From an uncultured Austwickia sp. (GTDB taxonomy: Bacteria; Actinomycetota; Actinomycetes; Actinomycetales; Dermatophilaceae), in NCBI GenBank assembly GCA_934678955.1, contig CAKUSI010000003.1:1-43407 (forward strand): a stretch of DNA of 43,407 nucleotides, written 5' to 3'. Made by a program: the position numbers and the translations under genes. This document shows positions 7,455-16,251 of this stretch, piece after piece (positions within the stretch are counted from its first letter, which is position 1; each line of letters opens with the position of its first letter). The notes below the pieces were generated by a model that was not told the DNA's origin, did not search any database, and worked only from the letters and a program-made list of their open reading frames with translations.

Positions 7455-10400
7455 GTGAGCATCGCCCTCTATCGCCGCTACCGGCCGCAGACGTTCGCCG
7501 AGGTCATCGGGCAGGAACACGTCACGGAGCCGCTGACGCAGGCGTTGTCCACGGGGCGGGTGGGGCACGCATACCTCTTCAGCGGCCCCCGCGGCTGCGG
7601 CAAGACCACCAGCGCCCGAATCCTGGCGCGCTGCCTCAACTGCGAGGAGGGGCCCACGGCCACGCCGTGCGGTGAATGCCCTTCGTGCGTGGGGCTGGCC
7701 ACGGGCGGGGCGGGGACCGTCGACGTGATCGAGATCGACGCGGCCAGCCACGGCGGGGTGGACGACGCGCGGGACCTGCGAGAAAAGGCGTCATACGGGC
7801 CCGCGCAGAGCCGCTACAAGGTGTACATCATCGACGAGGCGCACATGGTGACCCCGCAGGGCTTCAACGCGCTGCTGAAGATCGTCGAGGAGCCGCCCGA
7901 GCATGTGAAGTTCATCTTTGCGACCACCGAGCCGGACAAGGTGATCGGGACGATCCGATCGAGGACACACCACTACCCCTTCCGGCTGGTGCCCCCGAGT
8001 CGGCTCACCGATTACTTGGCGTCGCTGTGCGAGCGTGAGGGGGTCGCTGTCGAACCGGGGGTGCTGTCGTTCGTGGTCCGCGCCGGCGGGGGGTCGGTGC
8101 GCGACTCGTTGTCGGTGCTCGACCAGCTGATCGCAGGTTCCGGGGCGGAGGGGTTGACGTATGCCGGGGCGGCGGCGCTGCTCGGCTTCACCGAGGGGGA
8201 GCTGCTCGACGCGACCGTCGAGGCGCTGGCCGTGGGCGACGGCGGCGCGGTGTTTCGCCAGGTGGACCGCGTGGTGGAGACCGGGCACGACCCGCGGCGG
8301 TTCATCGAGGATCTGCTGGAGCGGTTCCGCGACCTGATCATCGTGGCGGCGTTCCCCGACGGGGCGGCGGCGGTGCTGCGGGGGGTCCCCGAGGATCAGC
8401 TGGACCGGATGCGGCACCAAGCGTCGTCCTACGGGCCCGGGGAGTTGTCACGCTGCGCGGACATCGTGAACGCCGGGCTGACGGAACTCACCGGGGCGAC
8501 GGCGCCGCGGCTCCAGCTGGAGCTGATTTGCGCGCGGCTGCTGCTGCCGGCGGCGTCGGGGGTAGGTGGGTATGCGGCCCGCCTCGACCGACTAGAGCGG
8601 CGCCTGGACATGGCGGGCCCGCCGTCGCCTGCGACGGGTGGTGAGCGCGGTGGCCCGGGGGGCGCCGCGTCAGGCGGTGGAGATGGGGCGAGACCAGCCG
8701 AAGGTTCGGGCGACCGGCCTGAGCGGGCGGGCGGATTCGGGGCCATGGACGCCGTCGACGCGACGGAGCGTCCTCGAGCGGGCGGCGGTCCGCGACCTGA
8801 GGATCCGCCGGCGCGGGGTGACCAGTCGGCGAGCGGTGCCTCCGCCCCGGTTCCGTCGGGTTCGCCGGAGTCGTCAGGTCGGGTCGAAGCGCCAGGGCAG
8901 GCGGTCCATCAGCCGGAGGGCGGCGACGTCACGGCGTCCGGGCCCGGCACTGATCGCGGCCGCGCCGGGGAGGCCTCCGGTCCAGGGAGGGGCGACGCAA
9001 CGGCTGCGGGAACGTCCGATCAAGCGGCGCAGAGTCCGCCGCGGGGCGGGCTCGACAGCGACGCGATCCGGCGGAGCTGGCCCGACGTACTCGCGCGGAT
9101 CTTCACGATCCGGCGGGTGACGTGGACGTTCCTGTCGGAGCATGCGCAGGTGCTGGAGTACGACGGGCAGCGCCTCGTGCTCGGCATCGCCACTGAGGGG
9201 CTGACCAGGACGTTCCACAGCGGCAACCACGGCGAGGTCGTCCGGCAGGCACTGATCGAGGCGCTGGGCGTCGACGGGCGGATCGAGGGCGTGGCGAGGA
9301 CCGGCGGTTCCGCGGGTGGCGGGCCCGCGGGCGGCGGCTCTGGGGGCGCGGCCCGGGCCGGGCGAGGTTCGGGTGGGCGGGCTGAACGGGGGGCGAGCCG
9401 CTCGGGGAGTGGCGCTGCCGCCTCGCGCGGGCGCGGCGCGAATCGAGGGGACGGCACGGACGCCGGCACGCAGCCGAGCGCCGTTGAAGCCGACCGACGG
9501 GCGGGTGTTGCTGGGGGCGAAGGCGCCGACGAGGAGGGAGAGACGTCCCGGCCCGACCGGCCGCCGATGCGCGAGGCGCCAGGCGGTGATCGGCCAGGAG
9601 GTGGCTCGGGACGTGAGTGGCGCGGCGGATCGCCCGAGGGGAGTGGCGCCTCGCCCAAGGGGCGCGGGCGCTCGCCCGAGGGGAGTGGCGCCTCGCCCAA
9701 GGGGCGCGGCGGCGCTCCCACGTCCGGGGCCGCCGGTCGCGAACACCACGGCGGAGGAGGGGCGCCTCGCGGAGGTGGGAGTCATGTCGACGGGTACCCC
9801 GGCGACATCCCCGGCCCGTCCGACGACGACATTCCCCCGGACGAGGACGTGCCACCGCCGCCCGATCGCGGTGGGTGGCGGGGTCGAGGATCGACCGCCG
9901 CAGAGGGGCCGCGGGGGAGCACCTCTGGCGGGAGCAGATCCGCTGCGACCGGAGGGCCGGGGGCAGATGCTGGTGGGACCGGTAGGCCGGAGCCCAGGGG
10001 GAGTGACGCGAGAGCGCCCGGGCGAGGCGCGTCTGAGACGGGTGCGCTCAGGGCGGATGCGACTCAGACGAGGGCGCGCGGGACAGGCGCGATGGAGGGG
10101 CAGGAGCGCCCGGCCTCGGCGGACGTCGGCCCGGCCTCGGCGGAGGGCGCCCGCGCGCACGAGGGAGGGCCCGCGGGGAGGTCATACGGGCAGTTCCAGG
10201 GGTACTCGCGGCTGGACGACTCCGGAGGCAGCGACACGAGCGGCGGCGGGGCCGTCGACCGGGGCGCGACGAGCGACGTCGAGGGTCCAGGAGCGCAGTG
10301 GGCACCGCCGGAGGGCCCGCGCGAGGAACTCGCGGGCTTCGCGATGCCGACTCCGCGGCCGGCGAGGTCGGCGGGCGCAGGCCCCTACGCCGAGCCCGAG

Positions 10401-10631
10401 CCGGCGCCCGCTGCCACCGATGAGATCGGGGAGTCGGGGGGCGGTGCCGGTCGGGCCGACGGAGGCGCCTGCGAACACAACCCCGAGGGTCGGCGACAGG
10501 CCGACGAGCGTGGGGGCGCCAGCCGCGACGATGAGGACATCACGGATCTCACCGCGGTCGGGCAGCCAGTGATCGAGAAGATCCTCGGAGGCGTCGTCAT
10601 CGCGGATGACGCGCAGGGGCCAGACCGGTAG
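7455..10631 (+). CDS. dnaX: DNA polymerase III subunit gamma/tau
   Basis: Clamp-loader ATPase of the replisome. 1058 residues from GTG 7455 (SIALYRRYRPQTFAEVIGQ). Walker A GPRGCGKTT at 44-52, a zinc site with Cys 63, 72, 75 and 78, Walker B/DEAH (YIIDEAHMV) and the SRC-like arginine finger GTIRSRTHHYPF. Domain III ends near 385. A second conserved block (about 532-615, DVLARIFTIRRVTW) matches the tau C-terminal domain, separated by about 150 disordered residues. From about 620 to 1025 the protein is a very long Gly/Arg/Ser/Ala-rich tail with internal duplications, ending in a conserved-looking ITDLTAVGQPVIEKILGG. The whole is longer than most actinobacterial DnaX proteins. No slippery A-rich frameshift site was seen. 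Confidence 0.95.
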   Translation: MSIALYRRYRPQTFAEVIGQEHVTEPLTQALSTGRVGHAYLFSGPRGCGKTTSARILARCLNCEEGPTATPCGECPSCVGLATGGAGTVDVIEIDAASHGGVDDARDLREKASYGPAQSRYKVYIIDEAHMVTPQGFNALLKIVEEPPEHVKFIFATTEPDKVIGTIRSRTHHYPFRLVPPSRLTDYLASLCEREGVAVEPGVLSFVVRAGGGSVRDSLSVLDQLIAGSGAEGLTYAGAAALLGFTEGELLDATVEALAVGDGGAVFRQVDRVVETGHDPRRFIEDLLERFRDLIIVAAFPDGAAAVLRGVPEDQLDRMRHQASSYGPGELSRCADIVNAGLTELTGATAPRLQLELICARLLLPAASGVGGYAARLDRLERRLDMAGPPSPATGGERGGPGGAASGGGDGARPAEGSGDRPERAGGFGAMDAVDATERPRAGGGPRPEDPPARGDQSASGASAPVPSGSPESSGRVEAPGQAVHQPEGGDVTASGPGTDRGRAGEASGPGRGDATAAGTSDQAAQSPPRGGLDSDAIRRSWPDVLARIFTIRRVTWTFLSEHAQVLEYDGQRLVLGIATEGLTRTFHSGNHGEVVRQALIEALGVDGRIEGVARTGGSAGGGPAGGGSGGAARAGRGSGGRAERGASRSGSGAAASRGRGANRGDGTDAGTQPSAVEADRRAGVAGGEGADEEGETSRPDRPPMREAPGGDRPGGGSGREWRGGSPEGSGASPKGRGRSPEGSGASPKGRGGAPTSGAAGREHHGGGGAPRGGGSHVDGYPGDIPGPSDDDIPPDEDVPPPPDRGGWRGRGSTAAEGPRGSTSGGSRSAATGGPGADAGGTGRPEPRGSDARAPGRGASETGALRADATQTRARGTGAMEGQERPASADVGPASAEGARAHEGGPAGRSYGQFQGYSRLDDSGGSDTSGGGAVDRGATSDVEGPGAQWAPPEGPREELAGFAMPTPRPARSAGAGPYAEPEPAPAATDEIGESGGGAGRADGGACEHNPEGRRQADERGGASRDDEDITDLTAVGQPVIEKILGGVVIADDAQGPDR
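9631..9714 (+). repeat. In-frame 42-bp duplication in the dnaX tail
   Basis: Two 42-bp copies at 9631 and 9673 encode SPEGSGASPKGRG twice; each is itself two related 21-bp (7-residue) units. Confidence 0.85.
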
Positions 10632-10660
10632 GGGCGTCGCCTGGGCGGCTGGCTGCGCGA

Positions 10661-10775
10661 CGCCATACAGGTCTCGCGCTGGGCGCCATACAGCTCTCGC
10701 GCTGGGCGCCATACAGCTCTCGCGCTGGGCGCCATACAGCTCTCGCGCTGGGCGCCATACAGGTCTCGCGCTGCG
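10661..10775. repeat. 23-bp tandem repeat, 5 copies
   Basis: Five copies at exact 23-bp spacing from 10661; each holds cgccatacag, then [c/g]tctcgcgctggg. A degraded sixth (cgtcgtacggc) follows. The spacer between dnaX and plsC (10632-10886) contains nothing else recognisable. Confidence 0.95.
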
Positions 10776-10872
10776 CGTCGTACGGCTTAAAGGCGGTGGC
10801 GGCCGGCTCCCCGGTACCTGTCGATCCGTGAACGCCCACCGGACGGGATCGGCGGCGGGTGGCGCGCAGGGA

Positions 10873-10878
10873 TAGGCT
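10873..10878 (+). promoter_or_regulatory. -10-like TAGGCT, 8 nt before the plsC GTG
   Basis: GGATAGGCT-N8-GTG, the same arrangement as before dnaX and recR. No -35 match at 17 bp. Confidence 0.45.
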
Positions 10879-10886
10879 GTGCCGCC

Positions 10887-11711
10887 GTGAAGGCCCCCCA
10901 TCTCCCCGCCGACAAGGCCGCTCGACTCCAAGCCGTTCGCGCCGAGCAGGCCGCCCGGCTCCAGGCGGTCAAGTCCGAGCAGACCGCACGCCTCCAGGCC
11001 GTGAAGAACGTGCGGCTGCCCAAGATGGAGGCGACCCGGTTCTACGAGTGGTCGCGCGCCATCGGGGGCCCGCTGATCCGGACGATCCTGCGCGCCGACG
11101 TGCGCGGCACCGAGCACATCCCGATGACCGGGCCGGTCATCATCGCGAGCAACCACCGCTCGTTCTTCGACAGCATCATCCTGCCGGCCACGTCGCCGCG
11201 CCCGATCACGTTCCTGGCGAAGGCGGAGTACTTCAACGGGCGCGGGTTCATCGGCGCGGTGAACCGGGCCTTCTTCACCGCGGCCGGCACGATCCCCGTC
11301 GATCGCAACCAGGCGCGCGCCGCTCAGGCGTCCCTGGACATCGCCCTGGACGTGCTGCGTCGGGACGGGGCGTTCGGGATCTACCCGGAGGGGACGCGCA
11401 GCCGGGACGGCCGCCTCTACCGTGGTCACACGGGTATCGGGCATCTTGTCCTCGAATCGGGCGCGCCCGTCGTCCCCGTGGCGCTCAAGGGCACCGAGCG
11501 GATTCAGCCGGTGGGCTCACACATGATCCGGCCCGCGAAGGTGTCGGTCGAGTACGGCCCGACGCTCCACCTAGCCGAGCGGTTCGCGGACATGCCCCGC
11601 GGCAAGGCCCGTCGCGAGATCGCGGACGAGATCATGGCGGCGATCCACGCGATGAGCGGGCAGGAGCTGGCCGGCGAATACAACGTGCGGCCCGCCAAAC
11701 CCGCCCGCTGA
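10887..11711 (+). CDS. plsC: 1-acyl-glycerol-3-phosphate acyltransferase (PlsC family)
   Basis: Transfers an acyl chain to lysophosphatidate at the membrane in phospholipid synthesis. 274 residues. Catalytic motif NHRSFFD (His 90, Asp 95), substrate motif [10 protein letters not shown] (from 166) and the downstream GAPVVPVAL motif are all present. Odd feature: residues 11-43 before the enzyme domain are three copies of an 11-residue unit, (A/T)ARLQAV(R/K)xEQ, repeated at DNA level with a 33-bp period. It is predicted to be an amphipathic helix with Arg/Lys on one face, so a membrane-binding role is plausible but inferred. GTG at 10887; no Shine-Dalgarno, probably leaderless. Confidence 0.9.
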   Translation: MKAPHLPADKAARLQAVRAEQAARLQAVKSEQTARLQAVKNVRLPKMEATRFYEWSRAIGGPLIRTILRADVRGTEHIPMTGPVIIASNHRSFFDSIILPATSPRPITFLAKAEYFNGRGFIGAVNRAFFTAAGTIPVDRNQARAAQASLDIALDVLRRDGAFGIYPEGTRSRDGRLYRGHTGIGHLVLESGAPVVPVALKGTERIQPVGSHMIRPAKVSVEYGPTLHLAERFADMPRGKARREIADEIMAAIHAMSGQELAGEYNVRPAKPAR

Positions 11712-11768
11712 CCCGCCCTCCACGGGAGGGGGCCCATAGTGACCATGAGGCTTGTCGGTCGCTGCGCG

Positions 11769-11774
11769 TAGGCT
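11769..11774 (+). promoter_or_regulatory. -10-like TAGGCT, 7 nt before the recR GTG
   Basis: GCGTAGGCT-N7-GTG; same hexamer as before plsC. Confidence 0.45.
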
Positions 11775-11781
11775 GGGTCGC

Positions 11782-12381
11782 GTGTACGAAGGCGCGGTGC
11801 AGGATCTCATCGACGAACTCGGGCGGCTGCCCGGGATCGGGCCGAAGGGTGCGCAGCGCATCGCGTTCCACCTCCTGCAGGCCGACGAGATCGATGTGCG
11901 CCGCCTCGTGGACGCCCTCGTCCAGGTGAAGGCACGGGTCCGCTTCTGTGTGACCTGCGGCAACGTCGCCGAAGAGGAGCAGTGCCGGATCTGCGCCGAC
12001 CCGCGTCGCGACGGCCGGTCGATCTGCGTGGTCGAGGAGCCGAAGGACGTCGTCGCGATCGAGCGGACCCGCGAGTTCCGCGGTCGCTACCACGTGCTCG
12101 GCGGCGCGATCAGCCCCATGGAGGGCGTCGGCCCCGACGACCTGCGGGTCACCGAGCTGTTCACCCGCCTGTCCGACGGGGCCGTGGACGAAGTGATCAT
12201 CGCCACCGACCCCAACCTGGAAGGCGAAGCGACGGCGGCCTACCTGGCCCGGCTGCTCGCCCCCTTGAGTGTGCGCGTCACGCGCCTCGCCTCCGGCCTG
12301 CCGGTCGGCGGCGACCTGGAATACGCCGACGAGGTCACACTCGGGCGTGCCTTTGAAGGGAGGCGACTGCTCAATGCCTGA
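11782..12381 (+). CDS. recR: Recombination mediator protein RecR
   Basis: Recombinational repair partner of RecF/RecO. 199 residues, the normal size. Helix-hairpin-helix at 8-30 ([20 protein letters not shown]), zinc finger Cys 56, 59, 68 and 71, then a Toprim domain from about 80 ([14 protein letters not shown]). The start is GTG 11782 ([11 protein letters not shown]), where the family begins; the open frame continues upstream but without homology. The 3' end overlaps the next gene by 8 bp, so the two are translationally coupled. Confidence 0.97.
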   Translation: MYEGAVQDLIDELGRLPGIGPKGAQRIAFHLLQADEIDVRRLVDALVQVKARVRFCVTCGNVAEEEQCRICADPRRDGRSICVVEEPKDVVAIERTREFRGRYHVLGGAISPMEGVGPDDLRVTELFTRLSDGAVDEVIIATDPNLEGEATAAYLARLLAPLSVRVTRLASGLPVGGDLEYADEVTLGRAFEGRRLLNA

Positions 12382-13057
12382 TACCGCTGCGCCTGATACC
12401 GCTGCGTCCAAAACCACTGTCCCCGGGGTCGCCGGCCCCATCGAAGCAGCCTCGGGTGAGACCACACCCGGGCCGCCGCAAGCGACCCCGGTCGCGGAGG
12501 AGGTCGACGCCGACCTGGCGCTGCTCGGGGAGGAGACGGCCGCTGAGGCGCGAGAGTTCCTTGCGGTGCTGCGCAGCGTCGGCAAGGGGGAGACCCCGGA
12601 CCAGGCGATCCCGCTGCTCCTGCTCGCGACGTCCCAGATCCTGGTGACCGGCGCCCGTCTCGGGGCGATCACCGATGTGGTGCCGGCGGAACAGTTCGAG
12701 TCTGATTTGGGTGGGGACTTCGACGTCGAGTCGCTGCGGGACAATCTGGGGGCGTTGCTGACCGGCCTCGACGAGTACGCGGAGATCATCGACCCGATGA
12801 TCAGCGGCGAGGTCACCGCGACGACGCTGTCGGGGGCATTCACCGAGATCGCGGCCGCGCTGGTGCACGGGCTGCGGCACTACGCCGACGGTCGGGTCAC
12901 CGAGGCGCTGTGGTGGTGGCAGTTCAGCTACCTGTCGAGCTGGGGCGCGCTCGCGACCGGGGCACTGCGGGCGCTGCAGTCGATCATGTCGCACATCCGG
13001 TTGGACGCGGACGAGGAACTGGTGGCCGAGGCGGAGTTCGACGCGCTGTACGGATAG
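12374..13057 (+). CDS. DUF5063-family protein
   Basis: 227 residues. Starts at ATG 12374 inside the end of recR. The first 40 residues are low-complexity; the first 15 bp after the ATG (cctgataccgctgcg) are duplicated in tandem. The rest matches the DUF5063 pattern of actinobacterial recR neighbours: [16 protein letters not shown], an Asp/Glu-rich central region and [14 protein letters not shown] near the end. Mostly helical, soluble, function unknown. Immediately followed by the 52-bp repeat array, whose first unit begins at the stop codon. Confidence 0.85.
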   Translation: MPDTAAPDTAASKTTVPGVAGPIEAASGETTPGPPQATPVAEEVDADLALLGEETAAEAREFLAVLRSVGKGETPDQAIPLLLLATSQILVTGARLGAITDVVPAEQFESDLGGDFDVESLRDNLGALLTGLDEYAEIIDPMISGEVTATTLSGAFTEIAAALVHGLRHYADGRVTEALWWWQFSYLSSWGALATGALRALQSIMSHIRLDADEELVAEAEFDALYG

Positions 13058-13444
13058 CGCCCGTGGGCGGGAAGCGTACGCGTTCTTGCAGGTGGGGGCG
13101 TTCAGGTGCCGCCCGTGGGCGGGAAATGTCCGCAGTGGGGCAGGTGGGGGCGTGCGGATGGCGCCCGTGGGCGGGAAATGTCCGCGTTCTCGCAGGGGGG
13201 GCGTACCGATGCCGCCCGTGGGCGGGAAGCGTCCGCGTTTTCGCTGGTGGGGGCGTTCGGGTGTCGCCCGTGGGCGGGAAATGTCCGGGTTTTCGCAGGT
13301 GGGGGCGTGCGGATGCCGCCCGTGGGCGGGAAGTGTCCGGGTTTTCGCTGGTGGGGGCGTGCGGATGGCGCCCGTGGGCGGGAAGTGTCCGGGTTTTCGC
13401 TGGTGGGGGCGTACCGATGCCGCCCGTGGGCGGGAAATGTGCGG
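13057..13444. repeat. 52-bp tandem repeat array A (8 units)
   Basis: The core gcccgtgggcgggaa starts at 13059, 13111, 13163, 13214, 13266, 13318, 13370 and 13422: spacing 52, with one 51. Most cores form the dyad CCGCCC-GT-GGGCGG. It is followed by R-TGTCCG and a T/G-rich stretch ending in GGGGGCGT. The array lies between convergent genes, starting 1-2 bp after the DUF5063 stop. Array B at 17517 has the same core and period but TGTACG in place of TGTCCG. Long open frames across it are repeat artefacts. Confidence 0.95.
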
Positions 13445-13479
13445 TGCCCGGGGCGAGGGGTGACTGGCTGAAGGGTGCA

Positions 13480-14778
13480 TCAGAGGCGGAGGAGGCGCTG
13501 CAGCGGCGGGTAGTGGGCCGCGACCTGCGTCCAGGACTCCTCCACCACGCCTGAGAGCCACGCGGTGCCCTCCGCGGAAAGGGCACGGTCCAGGCCCTGG
13601 ATGGCGGCGACGTACTCGATCCCGCCGCGCGCCGCCTCGCCCAGCGTCGACGCCAGCGCGGCAGGCGGCTGGGCCGCGATCCCGCGAAGCCCCTCGCCGG
13701 CCGAGCGGCCGGCCCCCGCAGCAGATCCCGTGCCAGCCCCGGCGACCGCTCCCGCACCAGCCCCGGCGCACTCGGCCTCGAACACCGCGCACATCGGCTC
13801 GATGGCCTCGGCCAGAGCGGCGCGCTCGTCGTCGTCCGGCCGCACGCGGGCGACCAGGCGGCGCAGCCGGGAGAGCCGCTCCTTCTGGGCGGAGGCCAGC
13901 ATCTCGAGCGCGCCGGCGTACACCAGGTCGCCCAGCGGCTGGGCGGCGAAGAACGGCGCGCGGGCGTGCTCGTACCAGGCCCGCAGCGCCCGCAGCTGGG
14001 CGACGTACGCGAAGTTCTTGCCGAGCAGACGGTTGAGCCCGCGGTACTCGGCCCCGACGAACGGCGCCTGCATCGACGGCGGGGGGCCCACGATGACGAG
14101 CTGATCGGGCTTCGGCACGTCGCTGCGCAGCACGGACCCCGCCCCGACCACCGTGCCGTAGGCCACCTGCACCGGCCCGACCGCCCCGCCCTGGCCGCCC
14201 AGGAAGATCGGCGCCTGGTCGAGCATGACCCCGCGCGGCACGTCCCCGAACAGGGACGGCGTGGTCTTGTCGCCGCTTGGGGTGAAGTTGAAGTGGATGT
14301 ATGACGACCCGACCTCGGAGTGGTCCTTGCGGCTGCGCCCCCCCGCCATCAGGCAGTCGCAGAAGTTGATCAGGCTGCCCAGCGTCACGAACGGGAACAG
14401 GATCGTCTGCTTGAGCCCCACGCAGTGCGCGCCGCCGGCCTCCTCCTCCAGCAAGCACCCCTCACGCACATGGTGGCCGAGACCCAGGTTGGAGCGCGCG
14501 AGGAAGACCGCCTTGGCGGCATACCCGCCCTTGAGTTCGACGTCCGGCCCCAGCCGGCAGTCCACGACCGTGACCGGCCCCTCGCCGCCCAGCTCGCACC
14601 CCGCCGAGATGGCGGTCTTCGCGCCCGCGAGCCGCGTGCCCTGGTGCAGGGTCACGCCGTCGCCGCTGATCCGCTCGACGTCGACGTCCTCGGCGATGTC
14701 CACCGCGTACGGATTCGGGATGGACACGCCCTTCGCCAGCAACTGCTCGACGATGTGTGCTCCGCGCGGTGCCTGCAT
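13480..14778 (-). CDS. Left-handed beta-helix (hexapeptide) protein, nucleotidyltransferase/acyltransferase-like
   Basis: 432 residues. ATG 14778 has AAGGAGCGCAC in front, a good ribosome site. Residues 20-210 show the short Val/Ile/Gly-rich turns of a left-handed beta-helix (SAGCELGGEGPVTVVDCRLG, GGYAAKAVFLARSNLGLG). Relatives are usually labelled UDP-N-acetylglucosamine pyrophosphorylase-like, but no Rossmann nucleotidyltransferase domain or GxGTRM motif is visible, so I do not assign activity. The C-terminal 200 residues are helical and include an Ala/Gly repeat (AGAGAGAVAGAGTGSAAGAG). No operon partner: the next gene on the same strand starts 125 bp away, across a spacer with an imperfect 25-bp duplication (14822 and 14855). 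Confidence 0.65.
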   Translation of the reverse strand: MQAPRGAHIVEQLLAKGVSIPNPYAVDIAEDVDVERISGDGVTLHQGTRLAGAKTAISAGCELGGEGPVTVVDCRLGPDVELKGGYAAKAVFLARSNLGLGHHVREGCLLEEEAGGAHCVGLKQTILFPFVTLGSLINFCDCLMAGGRSRKDHSEVGSSYIHFNFTPSGDKTTPSLFGDVPRGVMLDQAPIFLGGQGGAVGPVQVAYGTVVGAGSVLRSDVPKPDQLVIVGPPPSMQAPFVGAEYRGLNRLLGKNFAYVAQLRALRAWYEHARAPFFAAQPLGDLVYAGALEMLASAQKERLSRLRRLVARVRPDDDERAALAEAIEPMCAVFEAECAGAGAGAVAGAGTGSAAGAGRSAGEGLRGIAAQPPAALASTLGEAARGGIEYVAAIQGLDRALSAEGTAWLSGVVEESWTQVAAHYPPLQRLLRL

Positions 14779-14903
14779 GTGCGCTCCTTGAATCTCGCCA
14801 GGGATAGGGGCCAGGGATGTCCTGCCAGAACAAGTGTGCCGCCAGGCATAGGCGCTGCCGGAATCAGTGTGTTGCCAGGTCGTTTCCGCGCCAGGGACGG
14901 CCG

Positions 14904-16220
14904 TCAGGCGATCCGCGTCCCCCGGGGGAGCTTGCGGACCGGCGTCCGCAGCCGGCGGATCGCGATCAGCGTGCCGCCGATGGCGAGCAGTCCGTACGCC
15001 ACGAAGCCGATCGGCCAGATCGGGGAGCCGAGGGGGCGACCGTACATGTCGCGGTCCTCGCCGGCGACCAATTCCCGTGAGCTCCAGCACTCGTCGTGGA
15101 CGTCGGGCGGCCCATTGCGCGCGGCGCGGACGGCGTCCGCAATCCCGCGCAGCGGCCCCTGCTGGACGTATCCCTGCCGGTCGGGCTCGCGTCGCTCGGG
15201 CGCGGCGTCGGCGACGATCACGTACGGGCTGGGGGCCAGCAGCCACCAGTTCCGCTCGGTGTGCGAGACGGGGCGCAGGGACGTGATCTCGCGGCACTCC
15301 GGGAATCCCTCGGGGGGCAGGGGGCCGCCGCCGGGCTCACCGGGCATGGGGGCGGGGGTCGGGTCCGCGGGTGGGGTCACGCCGGGCGTCGCCGGGGAGG
15401 TCGCGGCCGGGGCGGAGGTCGTGGGCGTGGCGGAGGTCGTGGGCGTGGGATCGGCGCCGGGGCCGGCCGTCGCACTGCCCGTCGCCTCCGGGATGGGTCC
15501 TGGCGGCCAGCTCATACCGTCCTCGGGGGCGTACGTGCGGACCCGCACCACCTCCTCGCCCGTCACCATCGGCATCGTGAGCGCGAAGACCAACGGTGTG
15601 CCGAGCGCGAGGAACCCGATCGTGACGTACGTGAGCACCACCGACGACACGGTGCGCGCGGTCAGCGACGAGATCGCAAGGCCGATCGCGCACACGGCGA
15701 GCAGCACGACCGCCATCGTCACCAACGCCATCGCGAAGTGCCCCGGACTGACGCCCCCAGCGATGAGCGCCCAGATGAGCACCGGTGCCGCGATGGCCAG
15801 GAACCCCATCGCCGCCAGCCACGCTGCGAGCAGCTTGCCCAGCCCGATCTCCGCGGGGCTCAGGAGCGTGGTCTGCAGCGTCGCCAGGACCCCGTGCTCG
15901 CGGTCGCCGCTGATCGCGCTGGCCGACAACGACGGCGCCACGAGGAGCGCGAGCGAGAGGACCAGCATCACGGTCCCGCCGTAGAAGATCGCGGGCTGCT
16001 GCGGGTCGTTCAGCTGGCGGCTGGCGAACCAGATGAGCGCGACGAAGCCATACACGAACAACACCCAGAACCCGATCGTCCACGCCGTCCGTGAGGCGCG
16101 CAGGCGCTGGGTCAGTTCGAGGCGCGCGACCAGCCAGATGCCGCGCAGGCTCAGGCCTTGTGCCGGCGGGTGGGCCGTGGCGCGGGGAGCCTGTTCCGGA
16201 GGGTTGATCGTTGCGGTCAC
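14904..16220 (-). CDS. ABC-2-type transporter permease
   Basis: 438 residues. Membrane subunit of an exporter. A cytoplasmic N-terminus (LVARLELTQRLRASRTAW) is followed by six or more hydrophobic segments at about 47-66, 78-100, 130-152, 160-182, 190-212 and 395-415; SAISGDREHGVLATLQTTLLSP is the coupling-helix region typical of ABC-2 permeases. A Pro/Thr/Ala-rich extracytoplasmic loop of about 180 residues (PTTSATPTTSAPAATS) lies between the last two segments. GTG 16220 with GGGGAGG upstream. The gene starts 31 bp after the end of the ATPase gene, so the two form an operon, but the ATPase frame is broken. Confidence 0.85.
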   Translation of the reverse strand: MTATINPPEQAPRATAHPPAQGLSLRGIWLVARLELTQRLRASRTAWTIGFWVLFVYGFVALIWFASRQLNDPQQPAIFYGGTVMLVLSLALLVAPSLSASAISGDREHGVLATLQTTLLSPAEIGLGKLLAAWLAAMGFLAIAAPVLIWALIAGGVSPGHFAMALVTMAVVLLAVCAIGLAISSLTARTVSSVVLTYVTIGFLALGTPLVFALTMPMVTGEEVVRVRTYAPEDGMSWPPGPIPEATGSATAGPGADPTPTTSATPTTSAPAATSPATPGVTPPADPTPAPMPGEPGGGPLPPEGFPECREITSLRPVSHTERNWWLLAPSPYVIVADAAPERREPDRQGYVQQGPLRGIADAVRAARNGPPDVHDECWSSRELVAGEDRDMYGRPLGSPIWPIGFVAYGLLAIGGTLIAIRRLRTPVRKLPRGTRIA

Positions 16221-16251
16221 TGCGGTCCTCCCCGAGGTGATCTGTGGGCGC

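Noticed and set aside
12371..13479. Minus-strand frame across array A giving Pro/Arg/His-rich repeats (FPPTG, PAHGRH)
   Set aside because: A 52-bp period is not a multiple of three, so every frame cycles through the same three peptides; several frames on both strands are open equally, with no start site.
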